64,000 nucleotides of DNA from Blastocatellia bacterium (GTDB lineage: Bacteria; Acidobacteriota; Blastocatellia; Pyrinomonadales; Pyrinomonadaceae), in the NCBI GenBank assembly GCA_003168335.1, contig PMSM01000006.1, forward strand, positions 310,001-374,000, read 5' to 3'. Both the position numbers and the translations under genes were made by a program. Shown here one piece after another: positions 1-9,505 of this stretch; the first letter of the stretch is position 1; every line of letters starts with the position of its first letter. The notes under the pieces are model-generated. The model searched no databases, was not told the origin of the DNA, and saw only the letters and a program-made list of their open reading frames with translations.

Positions 1-723
1 ACTTTTGCGCGACCGCCGCTCAACGTCTTCAACATCGCGATGATGCGCGAGATTGGCGACGCGCTGAGCGAGTGCCTGCCCCAGAGAGATCTGGCGGCGA
101 TTGTTTTCGACGCGGCGCCGGAAACAAGGGCGTTTAGCGCCGGGGTGGCCGTGGAAGAGCACGTCGCCGAAACCATCTTTCAAATGCTCGACTCGTTTCA
201 TTCCGTGTTCCGCCTGCTGGTCCAAATCTCCCGGCCGGTGATCGCGGTAGTTGATGGTCCGGCGCTCGGCGGTGGTTGCGAGTTGGTGGCCGCGTGCGAC
301 CTCGTGATTGCCGGCGAGCGGGCCCGCTTTGGTCAACCGGAGATCAAGCTCGGTGTGTTCCCACCGGTCGCTGCGATTCTTCTGCCGCGCATCATCGGGG
401 AAAAGCGCGCCCGCGAACTGATCATGTTGGGCGACATGATCGACGCGGCCGAGGCCTTGCGCCTGGGTCTGGTGAACTACGTCGTGCCGGTTGCCGAACT
501 CGAGCCGAAGTTGCAGAGTGTGCTGGCAAAGCTGCGGGATCTTTCGGCGTCGTCTTTGGCTATGACCCGCGCCGCGCTTGATCTGGGAAGTCAAATCAGC
601 TTTCAATCAACACTCACTGAAGTCGAGAATCTGTATTTGCACGAGTTGATGAAAACCGAAGACGCACACGAGGGCGTGCGCTCATTCATCGAAAAACGAA
701 AGCCGGAGTGGCGGCATCGATGA
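1..723 (+). CDS. Enoyl-CoA hydratase/isomerase (crotonase) family protein, 5' end cut by window edge
   Basis: The frame is open from base 1 and reads RPPLNVFNIAMMRE before the first Met at 40, so the true start lies left of the window; about 240 residues are visible. Crotonases hydrate or isomerise acyl-CoA thioesters. The oxyanion-hole segment FSAGV, the GPALGGGCE segment with the first catalytic Glu position, and FGQPE with the second Glu position are all present. The stretch after it, LGVFPPVAAILLP, replaces the usual IPGAGGTQRL of plain enoyl-CoA hydratases and resembles dienoyl-CoA hydratase-like members; that subfamily assignment is inference. It overlaps the next gene by 16 bases (4 if that gene starts at 720). 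Confidence 0.85.
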   Translation, partial: TFARPPLNVFNIAMMREIGDALSECLPQRDLAAIVFDAAPETRAFSAGVAVEEHVAETIFQMLDSFHSVFRLLVQISRPVIAVVDGPALGGGCELVAACDLVIAGERARFGQPEIKLGVFPPVAAILLPRIIGEKRARELIMLGDMIDAAEALRLGLVNYVVPVAELEPKLQSVLAKLRDLSASSLAMTRAALDLGSQISFQSTLTEVENLYLHELMKTEDAHEGVRSFIEKRKPEWRHR

Positions 724-1772
724 AGAGAATCGAGACATGGAGTCGCGGAGACCGGGGGACGCGGAGAAAACTCCCTTCGCTCGTGCCAAGGTCACACCGC
801 GTCACCGCGTCCGGGTTTCGTGTCGCTTCTTTCATTTTTTCGATCGCGCTGCTCGCATTTGCCATTAACTTCACTGCTGCCTCGAGGGCGCAGCAACGCC
901 GCAATGGGGCGCACTCTACCTCGGCGCGAGAAGCGTTTACTTCGGCCGATCGCCGCCTGGTTGAACGCGCGATCGGCCAAACCTGTACCGAGCGGATTCG
1001 CGATCCGTTCGGCAGCACGCCGATTGACGAGATGCAAGCTCGCCCGTCTTTGCCCGTCGGCAATCCCGACGCCGTGGCAGGCCTGCGCCGGGCAGAGCGC
1101 GTGCTGCCAACCACCAGGCGACTGGTCGCCGCCACCATCGTCCAGTTGGCAAAGGAATATGATCACTATGGCACTGCAATCGCGCGATCCAGAATCAATG
1201 CGGCCACCGCGCGCGTAGAGGCTGTCAGGCGGGTCAGACCCGACGTTGATTCGCGTGACAACGCGTCGGTTCTCTTGCGCGAGCCGCGCACGATCGAATT
1301 CGGCACTATTTTTCTGGCGGGTCTGCGATCCGACGAAGCCATGATTAGCGTGCTGGCCCACGAACTGACGCACATCGCCAGCGGCCAGGCCAATTCTCTG
1401 CGGCCCTTGTTTCGGGCGATCGCCCGTCGCGCGGCCGTGCGCACCGGCTTGTCCATCCAGGGACAACGCGCCGAAGAACTGGCGTGCGATTTGGTGGGCA
1501 TGACCGCCGCCCGCAAGTTCATCAGGGAAACCCCGAGTTGGGAACCGTTGCCGCGCCGGCTGGCTCGGGCAGTCGAACACAACTGTGTGGATGATGATGC
1601 GTCGGACGAAGATCACCTGTCGCCCAGAAGCACAATTCGTGCGCTCTTTGCGCTTGACGTGGGGCTGGCCAGCGAAGTTCTGGCTGACGGCAGCTTAGGC
1701 GCGCGCTCAATCCGCCCTGAGTGGACACCCGTGAGCAAAAGCGTGTTGACAGTTTCAACCGGCCCTTTCTAA
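708..1772 (+). CDS. Secreted/membrane-anchored M48-like zinc metalloprotease
   Basis: The 354-residue product has a hydrophobic segment near residues 42-62 (FIFSIALLAFAINFTAASRA) that looks like a late signal peptide or anchor. A zinc-protease HELTH motif lies at about residue 218 within VLAHELTHIASGQ, and a downstream RAEELACDLVGM segment fits the third zinc ligand (E..A.D) of M48-type peptidases. The family cleaves proteins in the envelope. The first 40 residues are basic and low quality, so the start could be ATG 720 rather than 708. The stop is 12 bases before an ORF containing the next lipoprotein gene. Confidence 0.7.
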   Translation: MAASMKRIETWSRGDRGTRRKLPSLVPRSHRVTASGFRVASFIFSIALLAFAINFTAASRAQQRRNGAHSTSAREAFTSADRRLVERAIGQTCTERIRDPFGSTPIDEMQARPSLPVGNPDAVAGLRRAERVLPTTRRLVAATIVQLAKEYDHYGTAIARSRINAATARVEAVRRVRPDVDSRDNASVLLREPRTIEFGTIFLAGLRSDEAMISVLAHELTHIASGQANSLRPLFRAIARRAAVRTGLSIQGQRAEELACDLVGMTAARKFIRETPSWEPLPRRLARAVEHNCVDDDASDEDHLSPRSTIRALFALDVGLASEVLADGSLGARSIRPEWTPVSKSVLTVSTGPF

Positions 1773-1889
1773 GATCACTCCCGGATGTTTGCAGGCTTGA
1801 GCAACGCCCCAGATTCTTCGCCGCGAAATCGCACCCGGCCGACCCGCCGGCGCGGCCATTCTTCTCGCCCTTTTTCTTCCCGGCCGTCC

Positions 1890-3095
1890 ATGTTCGTCTC
1901 ATTGCTCAGTATTGTGCTGCTCTTGTCCGCGCTCGCGTGCCGCACTAACAGTGACTCGCAGGGCGTCCGACCTCGACAGTTGCGCGATGTTCCGGCGCGG
2001 CGACTTGCTTTTACTTTTCAGCCCGATGTCCAACCGCCGGCCACAGTCGCGGCTGAAGAAGCGAAGACGATTATTCCGGCCATCCAGCAGGACTTTGACC
2101 AGCGCCGGCAGGATGATGCTCTGCTGCGGACCGTGCCGTCGCCGGACGGCCAGCGAGCGCTCGCGCTTTACGGCACCAACGACGAACCGACCCAGACGTT
2201 TCGCATCGATCTCTATTCCGCGGACGGAACTTTTCTGCGCAATGTTACGCCGCCCAATCTCGCCGTCGTGTTCCAGGATTCGGTCGCTTGGTCAGCGGAC
2301 AGCAGCTTCATCGCTTTTGTTGGGCGCAAGAGCTTGCAGGCGGAACCGAGTCCGACGCCCATCGAACAAGGTCCGCTCCCGCAACCGCTCTCTTCCGCTT
2401 CGCCCGTGCCTGCTCCGTCGATTGCGCCGATGTTTGCACCCCTGGCAGTTTTCAATACCGAGCAGGTCTATCTCTGCAACCGTGACGGTTACGATCTGAA
2501 ACCGCTGACGACCCGCGATGGGTTGATTTATTTTGCGCTCTCATGGGCGCCGGACACGCATGCCCTGGTCGCGTTAGCGTGCAAAGAAAGTGAGTGGCAA
2601 GCCCGTGAGAAAGAATTCAAAACTCCGGCCGGCCGGCCACGCCTGATCTCGCTGGATGGGGGCGAGCGCTTGCTGGATGATGCGCTGGCCGAAGCGCCGC
2701 CCGTCTGGTCGGCGGATTCTTCGAAAGTAGCAACTGCGTTCGGCGTCGATATCGGGATTTATGACGCGGTGAGCAAAGCCTCGACGCAAGCGCGGATAGA
2801 ACTGCGCGAGCAATTGCTGACAGCTTCCGCCAAGTTTGATGAAAGATCCGCGCCCGCGAAAAGCAAGCCGGCGGATTCGCCGAACAAAACCGGAGCGACG
2901 CCAGCGAACACGCCGGCCAACACCTCAACAGTCACGCTACCTGTTTCTTTCAACCCCGTCGTGCGCCTCGAATGGTCATCGCCCGACAAACTTTACATTG
3001 AAACTGCGTATATCAGTTTACGGAGCGAGCTGATCAAAACATTCTCGCGCTGGCATTTATTGATCCTGAGTCCGCAGGCGGCCGTGCTTAAATAG
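1890..3095 (+). CDS. Lipoprotein with TolB/WD40-like propeller repeats
   Basis: I place the start at ATG 1890 because MFVSLLSIVLLLSALAC is a textbook lipoprotein signal with lipobox LSAC-like ALAC; the frame is open further upstream but that part is basic shadow sequence. The mature 400-residue protein holds blades such as VAWSADSSFIAFVG, LSWAPDTHALVAL and PVWSADSSKVATAFG, typical of TolB-like beta-propellers used for protein or ligand binding in the envelope. A Pro/Ala/Thr-rich linker near residues 330-365 precedes the last blade. The exact function is unknown. Confidence 0.65.
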   Translation: MFVSLLSIVLLLSALACRTNSDSQGVRPRQLRDVPARRLAFTFQPDVQPPATVAAEEAKTIIPAIQQDFDQRRQDDALLRTVPSPDGQRALALYGTNDEPTQTFRIDLYSADGTFLRNVTPPNLAVVFQDSVAWSADSSFIAFVGRKSLQAEPSPTPIEQGPLPQPLSSASPVPAPSIAPMFAPLAVFNTEQVYLCNRDGYDLKPLTTRDGLIYFALSWAPDTHALVALACKESEWQAREKEFKTPAGRPRLISLDGGERLLDDALAEAPPVWSADSSKVATAFGVDIGIYDAVSKASTQARIELREQLLTASAKFDERSAPAKSKPADSPNKTGATPANTPANTSTVTLPVSFNPVVRLEWSSPDKLYIETAYISLRSELIKTFSRWHLLILSPQAAVLK

Positions 3096-3157
3096 CGGTA
3101 AAAGGGAAAATAGCGACGGGGTTTATGGAATCCTCCGGGCGGTTCCAGGAAGAGTGC

Positions 3158-3370
3158 AGGCCCGAAGGGCCGGCATTCAATAGCCACGCCCGTGAGGGCG
3201 TGGTCAGGATAATCTTGAAAGGTTTTAAGGCCCGAAGGGCCGGCACTTCCTGTGGTCACAATTTCATCAAATCCTTAAATTGTGCCGCACCTTCGGCGCT
3301 CATGGGTCTGGGATATCTCTTGATCCACGCCCTTACGGGCGTGGCTATTGAATGTCGGCCCTTCGGGCCT
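3158..3370. repeat. REP-A palindromic element (two 46-nt arms, inverted)
   Basis: The left arm at 3158-3203 and right arm at 3325-3370 are inverted copies with 2 mismatches in 46. Each arm itself carries two small hairpins (GGCCCGAAGGGCC and CCACGCCCGTGAGGGCGTGG). Smaller degenerate units lie between them (3228-3247, about 3282-3300). The same architecture recurs at 12863-13047. It fills the 370-base gap between a plus-strand and a minus-strand gene, so it may also act as a bidirectional terminator. Confidence 0.9.
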
Positions 3371-3464
3371 AAGCGCAATTTCCCTTGGGCGATAGTTCCA
3401 AATTCTCCCGCCACCAACTACTTCAGAGCTTCCTGAAGTTTGGCTCAAAATCTGAAAGCGTCTT

Positions 3465-4043
3465 CTACTCGTCTGCTGCCGCCAAACCTTCGTTATTTCG
3501 CGTCGGCCAAACCCACGAAAGCGCCCTGCCGATAGCCCACAAACAAAAGGCCACGATCGCGGTCATCACGACCCAGAATTTCCAATAGCTGCTGAATGCG
3601 TGCTCCCAGCCGGTTTGAATTCGATGCGCGGCGTTTACGTTCAGCACCGGCACAGTAACCAAACGCGAGACGACTTGCATAAATAAATACCAGACGAAAG
3701 CATAGACCCACGCGATCCGATCCATGCGCACGCGGCGCAGAACGATCAGCGCCACGATGATCCCGCCCACGTGCGCGAGCGCGGATGAAAACACGAAATC
3801 ATATTCAAACAGCACGTAGCGGATCCAGATTCCCAGTCCGGGGATTGTCCAGATCGCCGTGGCCCTGATTAGCTCGCGATGATTGAGGAACAGACCAAGG
3901 GCCAGCAGCAGGTTTCCGATGTTGCACATGAAAAACAAATTGCCCATGCCGCCGACGCGCCAGTAGTGAACCGTCTGGGCGAGAAAAAAAGTCAGCGGCA
4001 GCAAACCAATCAGCCGGAAGCGCGTGTTCAATTGCCCTGACAT
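3465..4043 (-). CDS. Polytopic membrane protein, family not recognised
   Basis: From the ATG at 4043 (MSGQLNTRFRLIGLL) the product is about 192 residues with five or six hydrophobic segments, for example LIGLLPLTFFLAQTVHYW, LGGIIVAL-type and VVMTAIVAFCLWAIG near the C-terminus. The frame is open up to 4244, but that extension overlaps the divergent gene and is polar, so it is probably not translated; ATG 4073 is an alternative start. No catalytic motif is visible. It shares a roughly 130-base divergent promoter region with the glycosyltransferase gene at 4174. Confidence 0.55.
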   Translation of the reverse strand: MSGQLNTRFRLIGLLPLTFFLAQTVHYWRVGGMGNLFFMCNIGNLLLALGLFLNHRELIRATAIWTIPGLGIWIRYVLFEYDFVFSSALAHVGGIIVALIVLRRVRMDRIAWVYAFVWYLFMQVVSRLVTVPVLNVNAAHRIQTGWEHAFSSYWKFWVVMTAIVAFCLWAIGRALSWVWPTRNNEGLAAADE

Positions 4044-4173
4044 TCCCGTAAGAATATCACGCGAGATTGGCATCGGTTTACAATTTCGAACCCCGGTCCC
4101 GGTTCGTGCACTGGTCCTCAAATCTAAAATCAGTTGATTTGTTTGTTTGCTTCCGGCATTCTTCATCAGAGCC

Positions 4174-5901
4174 ATGGAAGAGATCCAGGAACCAGCAAAC
4201 GACTCTGAACCCGGAAGGAAACCTCGGGCCCCAAACTGGATCAAGAGCGACTCGGCCGTGCGCGCTGCTGATCTGCTGGCCGGAGCTATCGCTATCGCTT
4301 TGGTCTTCTGGTGGCTCCAGTACTCTACCCAGGCAATATGCTGCGGCGACTTTGACGGCTATTACCACATCAGGTGGGCGCGCATGCTTTGGGACAACAT
4401 GCGCGCCGGACATTTTCCGCCCGCGTTTCCGTGGCTGCCGCTGACCACCCTCAATCCTCACGATTACGTCGATCATCATCTGCTGTATCACATCATCCTG
4501 ATCCCGTTTACCTGGTTTCGCGATCTGCAACTGGGCGCGAAGGTCGCTGCGATTCTGTTCGCCAGCCTGGCGGTCTTTTCCTGTTACTGGCTGGTCGTGC
4601 GTTATGAAATCCGCTATCGCCTGATCTGGCTGCTGGCGCTGCTCGCCTGCTCGGCGCCTTTTCTTTATCGGATGAACATGACGAAGGCGCCGCCGTTCGC
4701 GATCATCTTCACGATCTTCGGCACGTATTTATTGTTCGAAAGAAAGTACTGGCCGTTGTTGCCCCTCGCCTTTGTCTTCGCGCTGACTTACGACCTGTTC
4801 GTGCTGTTGGGAGTGGCGGTCGTGATCTGGACGATCGTGATCGGCTGGACTGAGGAACGTTTCGAATGGCGTCCGCTGGTGTGGGTGGGGCTGGGGTCGG
4901 TTCTGGGACTGATCATCAATCCGTACTTTCCCCACAACCTGTATCTCTTTTACGAACATGCGCGCGTGAAGATTACCGCCGCCGACTTTGCGACCAAGGT
5001 CGGCCAGGAATGGTACCCATACGACACGCGCGAGTTCATGGTCAACTGCTATGTAGCGCTGGTCGCGATGCTGATTGGTTACCTGGCATTCGACGGCACC
5101 GACCGCAAACGCTCCCAACGGCCGCTGTACTTTCTCATCCTGTCGACCTTGCTGTTGCTGATGATGGCGCGCTGGAAACGTTTTGCCGAATACTTTCCGC
5201 CGTTCGCGATTCTATTTGTCGCGTTCACGCTGGAAAACTTCTGGCGCGGTCGCGCGGTGTTCACGCGCCTGCCCGAATTCGTGATGGAGGACCTGCAACC
5301 TTTCCTTGATCGACACGAAACGGCGGCGAACGCGAAAGAGATTAAGAGCGAGGAAACCTGGAAATATCTGAAAGTTGGATTCGTGGCGTTTGCGCTGCTT
5401 TTGGCGCTGGGCGCCAACGTCTACCGCACCGCGGGTGATATTCACGACAGCGATTCGCGCGACTATTACGCGAAGGGCGCGGCCTGGATGCGCGCGAATA
5501 TTCCGCCCGGCGAGATCGTTTTCAACACCGACTGGGACGATTTTCCGCGCTTGTTTTATTACGATCCGACCCACGTCTACACGTCGGGGTTGGATCCGAC
5601 CTATCTGCTGGATAAGAACGCGGACCTGTCGCGGCTCTATGATCGGATCACGACTGGCGAAGAAGAGGATCCGGGCCCGTTGATTCGCGATCGCTTCGGG
5701 ACGCGCTGGATCTTCAGCGACAACACCAAAGATCACGATAGTTTTTATGACAACGCGCTGCGCAGCGGTTGGTTTGACAAGGTGTATGAAGACGGCGATT
5801 GCAGCGTGTTGCACATACGCGATCAGAAGAGCGAGCCGCCGCCGGAAGAAAAGAACAACGACAAAGACAAAAGTAGCGGCGCGGAAGACAACTCGCCATG
5901 A
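4174..5901 (+). CDS. STT3/PMT-like polytopic membrane glycosyltransferase
   Basis: The start at ATG 4174 gives about 575 residues; an ATG at 4147 is also in frame. A polar N-terminus is followed by roughly ten membrane segments and then a soluble C-terminal domain from about residue 420. The first extracellular loop reads CGDFDGYYHIRWARMLW, resembling the acidic DxD/DYDAYYHxR loop of STT3 and related lipid-linked sugar transferases. The C-terminal part carries NTDWDDFPRLFYYDP. This suggests transfer of a sugar from a polyprenyl-phosphate donor on the outer face of the inner membrane; acceptor and donor are unknown. The C-terminal tail is very acidic and Lys/Glu-rich. Confidence 0.6.
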   Translation: MEEIQEPANDSEPGRKPRAPNWIKSDSAVRAADLLAGAIAIALVFWWLQYSTQAICCGDFDGYYHIRWARMLWDNMRAGHFPPAFPWLPLTTLNPHDYVDHHLLYHIILIPFTWFRDLQLGAKVAAILFASLAVFSCYWLVVRYEIRYRLIWLLALLACSAPFLYRMNMTKAPPFAIIFTIFGTYLLFERKYWPLLPLAFVFALTYDLFVLLGVAVVIWTIVIGWTEERFEWRPLVWVGLGSVLGLIINPYFPHNLYLFYEHARVKITAADFATKVGQEWYPYDTREFMVNCYVALVAMLIGYLAFDGTDRKRSQRPLYFLILSTLLLLMMARWKRFAEYFPPFAILFVAFTLENFWRGRAVFTRLPEFVMEDLQPFLDRHETAANAKEIKSEETWKYLKVGFVAFALLLALGANVYRTAGDIHDSDSRDYYAKGAAWMRANIPPGEIVFNTDWDDFPRLFYYDPTHVYTSGLDPTYLLDKNADLSRLYDRITTGEEEDPGPLIRDRFGTRWIFSDNTKDHDSFYDNALRSGWFDKVYEDGDCSVLHIRDQKSEPPPEEKNNDKDKSSGAEDNSP

Positions 5902-5907
5902 TATTGA

Positions 5908-6077
5908 GCGGCTTTGCCGCCCGCCCAGTGCGGTAAGGCTTCGCCTTACCGGGGCTTCTTCCTAATTGATCGATGAGGCTGCGCCTCAGTTATCGACGAG
6001 GCTTAGCCTCGCTCGATATTTCAAGGTACTGTCAACGGTCAGGCAAGCCTGACCGCACTGGTGAGCGGCAAAGCCGC
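5908..6077. repeat. REP-C palindromic element
   Basis: GCGGCTTTGCCGC at 5908-5920 is matched by its inverse GCGGCAAAGCCGC at 6065-6077. Between them lie further small hairpins, GGTAAGGCTTCGCCTTACC, GAGGCTGCGCCTC, GAGGCTTAGCCTC and GTCAGGCAAGCCTGAC. The same leading hairpin opens the elements at 13663 and 37037. It occupies nearly the whole gap between 5901 and 6097. Confidence 0.85.
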
Positions 6078-6096
6078 AAACTAGTCGGAGATTCCT

Positions 6097-6495
6097 ATGA
6101 AGAGTTCGTTCATCAGATTCGCCACACCGATTGTCGCAGCTGCTTCGTTGCTCGTCGCCTTCAGCGCCTGCCGGCACACTACCTCTTCCGAGGATGAAAC
6201 ACCTGACACCTCAACCTACCGGCCTGAGCAGACGCCGGCCACCGAATTCGAACAGAAACTCAAAGTAGTCCGTGACGCCCACTTCAAATATGTTTGGGTG
6301 TTTTCGCGGCTCGACGGCAAACCGTTTACGCCGGAGGATAGTCAGGTGCTGCACACGAACGCACCGAAGGTCGTCGACTGGGTGGGCATGGATGACAAGA
6401 AAAAGTTCATTGCCGGATCGAATTTCGAGATCGACCCACCCCAAATGGGCGGGCTGCAAAAGCGATTCAAGATCGAAGACTACTCAGGGAAGTGA
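6097..6495 (+). CDS. Small lipoprotein, unknown function
   Basis: A 132-residue product with signal peptide FIRFATPIVAAASLLVAFSAC ending in a lipobox (FSAC), then a short Ser/Thr/Glu linker. The mature part (about 100 residues) contains TPATEFEQKLKVVRDAHFKYVWVFSR and a C-terminal VDWVGMDDKKKFIAGSNFEIDPP. I do not recognise a domain. It sits alone between two palindromic repeat elements. Its size and charge suggest a soluble periplasmic domain tethered to a membrane. Confidence 0.6.
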   Translation: MKSSFIRFATPIVAAASLLVAFSACRHTTSSEDETPDTSTYRPEQTPATEFEQKLKVVRDAHFKYVWVFSRLDGKPFTPEDSQVLHTNAPKVVDWVGMDDKKKFIAGSNFEIDPPQMGGLQKRFKIEDYSGK

Positions 6496-6499
6496 CCAG

Positions 6500-6607
6500 T
6501 GATCGGGGCAGTAGCCCGACCGTAAGGGAGGGGGTCATTTTTACATTAGAGACTTCGATGACAACGAGTTTCCGCTCGCTTAGTCGGGCTACTTCCCCGC
6601 CTATCAC
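6500..6607. repeat. REP-B palindromic element
   Basis: GGGGCAGTAGCCCGACCGTA at about 6506-6525 is matched by the inverse AGTCGGGCTACTTCCCC at about 6582-6598. The signature AGCCCGACCGT-AGGGAGG marks family B, also at 14868, 18970, 21121, 29594 and 45445. It sits between convergent genes (plus lipoprotein, minus M16 protease) and may help terminate both. Confidence 0.85.
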
Positions 6608-6648
6608 AGGTGAACTCTCCGATCACCACCGCTTCAGATCATTAAGTT

Positions 6649-9402
6649 TCACTTCTTCGGTGGATTCTTCGCAAAATCACCCGCTTTGTAAATCACCAGC
6701 TTTGACGGATCCACGTAATGCCGCATGGCCGCGTTGATTTGTGCGGGCGTGAGCGCCTTGATTTTCGCTTCAAAGTCAGCGTCCCATTGCCAGCTGCGGC
6801 CAAGGAACAGATACGTGTTGGAACGATTCAGTAGTTCACTGTCCTGCGCGCGGCTTACCTGGCGCGATTGCAGATAACCGGACTTGGCAGCGTCGACTTC
6901 TTCGGTCGTGAAGCCATCCTTGAGCATGCGCGCGATCTCTTCTTTGAATGCCGCCTCGAGTTTCTCGACGTTCTGTGGCGCGTAGATGGCGGTCGCCGTG
7001 AAGCGGCCGTAGTGATCGACTGCGCTCACGAAGATTCCCGAACCGACGCCGTAGCTGAGACCGTCCTTCTGGCGAATGCGCGCGGCCAGCCGCGAACTCA
7101 AAAAGCCGCCGCCCAGCATGTAATGGCCCAGCGTCACCGCCGCATAGTCAGCGTTGTCGTCGCGCATGTCGAAAAGAAATCCGGCGACAAAAAACGCGTT
7201 GGCCTTATCCGGCGCCTGGAAGGTTTGATTCGCCGGCGCGATTTCTCTGAAGACGCTCGCTATGCGTTTGAACGGGCGAGGACTCTTCCAGTCGGAAAAC
7301 AACTCGGTTGTAAGCCTGGTTATTTCCTGCTCATCGAAATCGCCAATCACCGTTAGTTGCGCATTCGAGGCGCCATAGAAGTCGTGGTAGAACTGCTTTG
7401 CCTGATCGAGCGTGGCCGCATTCAGCTCCGCGATGTCTTCATCGGGCGTTGAAACGTAACGCGGATCGCCCTTCGGATAGGGATTGATCTGGCGATTGAA
7501 CGCGGTAAAGGCAATCTGGGTCGGCTCGCTCTTCTGCTGCTCGATCCCGGCGAGGTCCTCCTGCTTGAGCAGATCAAACTCTTTTGCGGGAAACGCGGGT
7601 TCGCGCAGCACTTCGGCCATCAGCCGCAACGCCGCCGGCAAGTTAGCGCGCGTCGTTTCGATAAAGAGGCTGGCCTGACTCGTGAGACCGGAAACGAAGG
7701 CGCGCGCCTTCAGACGATCGAGTTCGTCCTGAATCTGCTGGCGCGTGTGCTTCGTCGTGCCGCGCATCAGCATGTCGCCGGCGAGCCCCGCCGCTGTAGC
7801 GCGATTCATCAAGCTCTGCTCGTCGCCAAATCGAAAGGCCATCTGCGCGACGACGGTGCTGCCGCGGGTCTTCTTTGGCAGGAGGGCCATTTTCACTCCG
7901 CCGGCCTCAGCTCGTTTGGTGCGCGATTCGATGTTCGTTGGCGAAGGATCGAAGGCTTCGCCGGCGGCGATGGCTGCGTCGCCCTTGTAATCTTTCAACA
8001 TCGCGGCCACGTCGGGGGTGGCGGGGATTTCCGCTCGATCCGGCTTCGGTGTGGGAATAAACATGCCGAGCGTGCGGTTCGCGGCTTTGAAATACCGCGT
8101 CGCTACCTGCTGCACTTCTTCCACGGTTATCTTGCGCGTACGGTCGCGCTCCAAAAAGAACAGACGCCAATCACCTGAAGCAATGTACTCGCTCAAGATT
8201 AGTCCGATTAGATCGGACTTGTTCATGTTGAGATCAAATTCTTTCAGCAGTTGCCCGCGCGCTCGCTCGACCTCTTCTTTAGTTGGCGGAGCGGCAGTCA
8301 GTCCCTCGATTGTTTGCACCATGATGTCGCGCGCGGCGTCAAGCGAATCGCCTTGTCGCACTTCAGCGCCAAAGATTGCCATTCCGGGCTCGCGCAACGC
8401 GAAGTTGAAACCGAAAATGGAACTGGCCTTCTTCGTTTCGACCAGCGCCTTGTGCAGCCGCCCGGACGGAGTGTCGCCGAGCACCTGGGCCAGAATGTTT
8501 ACGGCGGCGAAGTCCGCGTGCGAGGCGGCGGGCACGTGATAAACCACGTCCACCATTTGTGTGTCACCGACTCGGCGCAGCATTACCGATCGCTCGCCAT
8601 CCTGAGTCGGCTCGACCGTGTAGATCTTTGGCAACGTGCGCGCCGGTCGCGGGATTGACGAAAAATACTTATCAACCAGAGCCAGAGTTTTGCCTTCGTC
8701 GAATTTGCCGGCGATGGTTAGCACAGAGTCATCCGGCTGATAGTATTTGTGGTAGAACGCCTGCAAACGTTCGATCGGTACGTTCTCGATGTCAGAGCGC
8801 GCGCCCACGACTTCCTTGCCATAGTTGTGCCAGGTATAGGCGCCGGACATTACGCGATCCAAAAGCACGCGGAATGGATTGTTCTCGTCCGCCTCAAACT
8901 CGTTGCGCACTACGGTCATCTCGCTGTCCAAATCTTTTTTCGCGATGAAGCTGTTGACCATGCGGTCCGATTCCAGATCGAGCGCCCAGTTCAGGTTCTC
9001 GTCGGTCGCGGCAAAGGTTTCGAAATAATTGGTGCGGTCATAAGAAGTGCTTCCGTTGGGCCGCGACCCGTGCGAAGTCAGCTCCTGCGGAATGTTTGTG
9101 TGTTTCGGCGAGCCCTTGAAGACCATGTGCTCGAGCAAGTGCGCCATCCCCGTCTCGCCATAATCTTCCACGGCTGACCCGACGAGATAAGTCATGTTGA
9201 CGGTCATCGTTTGCTTGCTCGGGTCCGGGAAGAGCAGCACCTTCAAACCATTCGGGAGACGATATTCGGTGATGCCTTCGACCGACGTAACGCGCTCGAT
9301 TCCTTTGGGCAGCGCAGCGTTTTGGGCCGGCGTAGATATTGACGCGAGGGCAATCAGCGCGAGCGCTGAAAGCAGGGCGAAAATCTTCATTCTGGTTTTC
9401 AT
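6649..9402 (-). CDS. Secreted M16 family zinc metalloprotease (two-domain pitrilysin type)
   Basis: The start at 9402 is chosen because GGGAGAAG lies just upstream and a clean signal peptide (MKTRMKIFALLSALALIALASISTPA) follows; the open frame continues to 9504 without this. The 917-residue protein has the inverted zinc motif HLLEH at residues 88-92, with Glu-rich ALDLESDRM about 60 residues on as the third ligand. It contains two tandem M16 halves; the second, from about 500, lacks HxxEH, as is usual for the inactive half. M16B enzymes degrade peptides in the periplasm. C-terminal VDPSKLVIYKAGDF is typical. Confidence 0.93.
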   Translation of the reverse strand: MKTRMKIFALLSALALIALASISTPAQNAALPKGIERVTSVEGITEYRLPNGLKVLLFPDPSKQTMTVNMTYLVGSAVEDYGETGMAHLLEHMVFKGSPKHTNIPQELTSHGSRPNGSTSYDRTNYFETFAATDENLNWALDLESDRMVNSFIAKKDLDSEMTVVRNEFEADENNPFRVLLDRVMSGAYTWHNYGKEVVGARSDIENVPIERLQAFYHKYYQPDDSVLTIAGKFDEGKTLALVDKYFSSIPRPARTLPKIYTVEPTQDGERSVMLRRVGDTQMVDVVYHVPAASHADFAAVNILAQVLGDTPSGRLHKALVETKKASSIFGFNFALREPGMAIFGAEVRQGDSLDAARDIMVQTIEGLTAAPPTKEEVERARGQLLKEFDLNMNKSDLIGLILSEYIASGDWRLFFLERDRTRKITVEEVQQVATRYFKAANRTLGMFIPTPKPDRAEIPATPDVAAMLKDYKGDAAIAAGEAFDPSPTNIESRTKRAEAGGVKMALLPKKTRGSTVVAQMAFRFGDEQSLMNRATAAGLAGDMLMRGTTKHTRQQIQDELDRLKARAFVSGLTSQASLFIETTRANLPAALRLMAEVLREPAFPAKEFDLLKQEDLAGIEQQKSEPTQIAFTAFNRQINPYPKGDPRYVSTPDEDIAELNAATLDQAKQFYHDFYGASNAQLTVIGDFDEQEITRLTTELFSDWKSPRPFKRIASVFREIAPANQTFQAPDKANAFFVAGFLFDMRDDNADYAAVTLGHYMLGGGFLSSRLAARIRQKDGLSYGVGSGIFVSAVDHYGRFTATAIYAPQNVEKLEAAFKEEIARMLKDGFTTEEVDAAKSGYLQSRQVSRAQDSELLNRSNTYLFLGRSWQWDADFEAKIKALTPAQINAAMRHYVDPSKLVIYKAGDFAKNPPKK

Positions 9403-9505
9403 GGTTCTTCTCCCAGGGCTAAGGAAAATTCGGGCCATATATCGAAACGGCTCCGTCTTTGGATTGTTGTACCTACGCCGCAAGCCGGCTGGTCGCGGCG
9501 GCATT

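Noticed and set aside
792-1616. 274-residue minus-strand frame opposite the M48-like gene.
   Set aside because: The plus-strand frame has the HELTH motif and a hydrophobic segment; the minus-strand product has no coherent domain.
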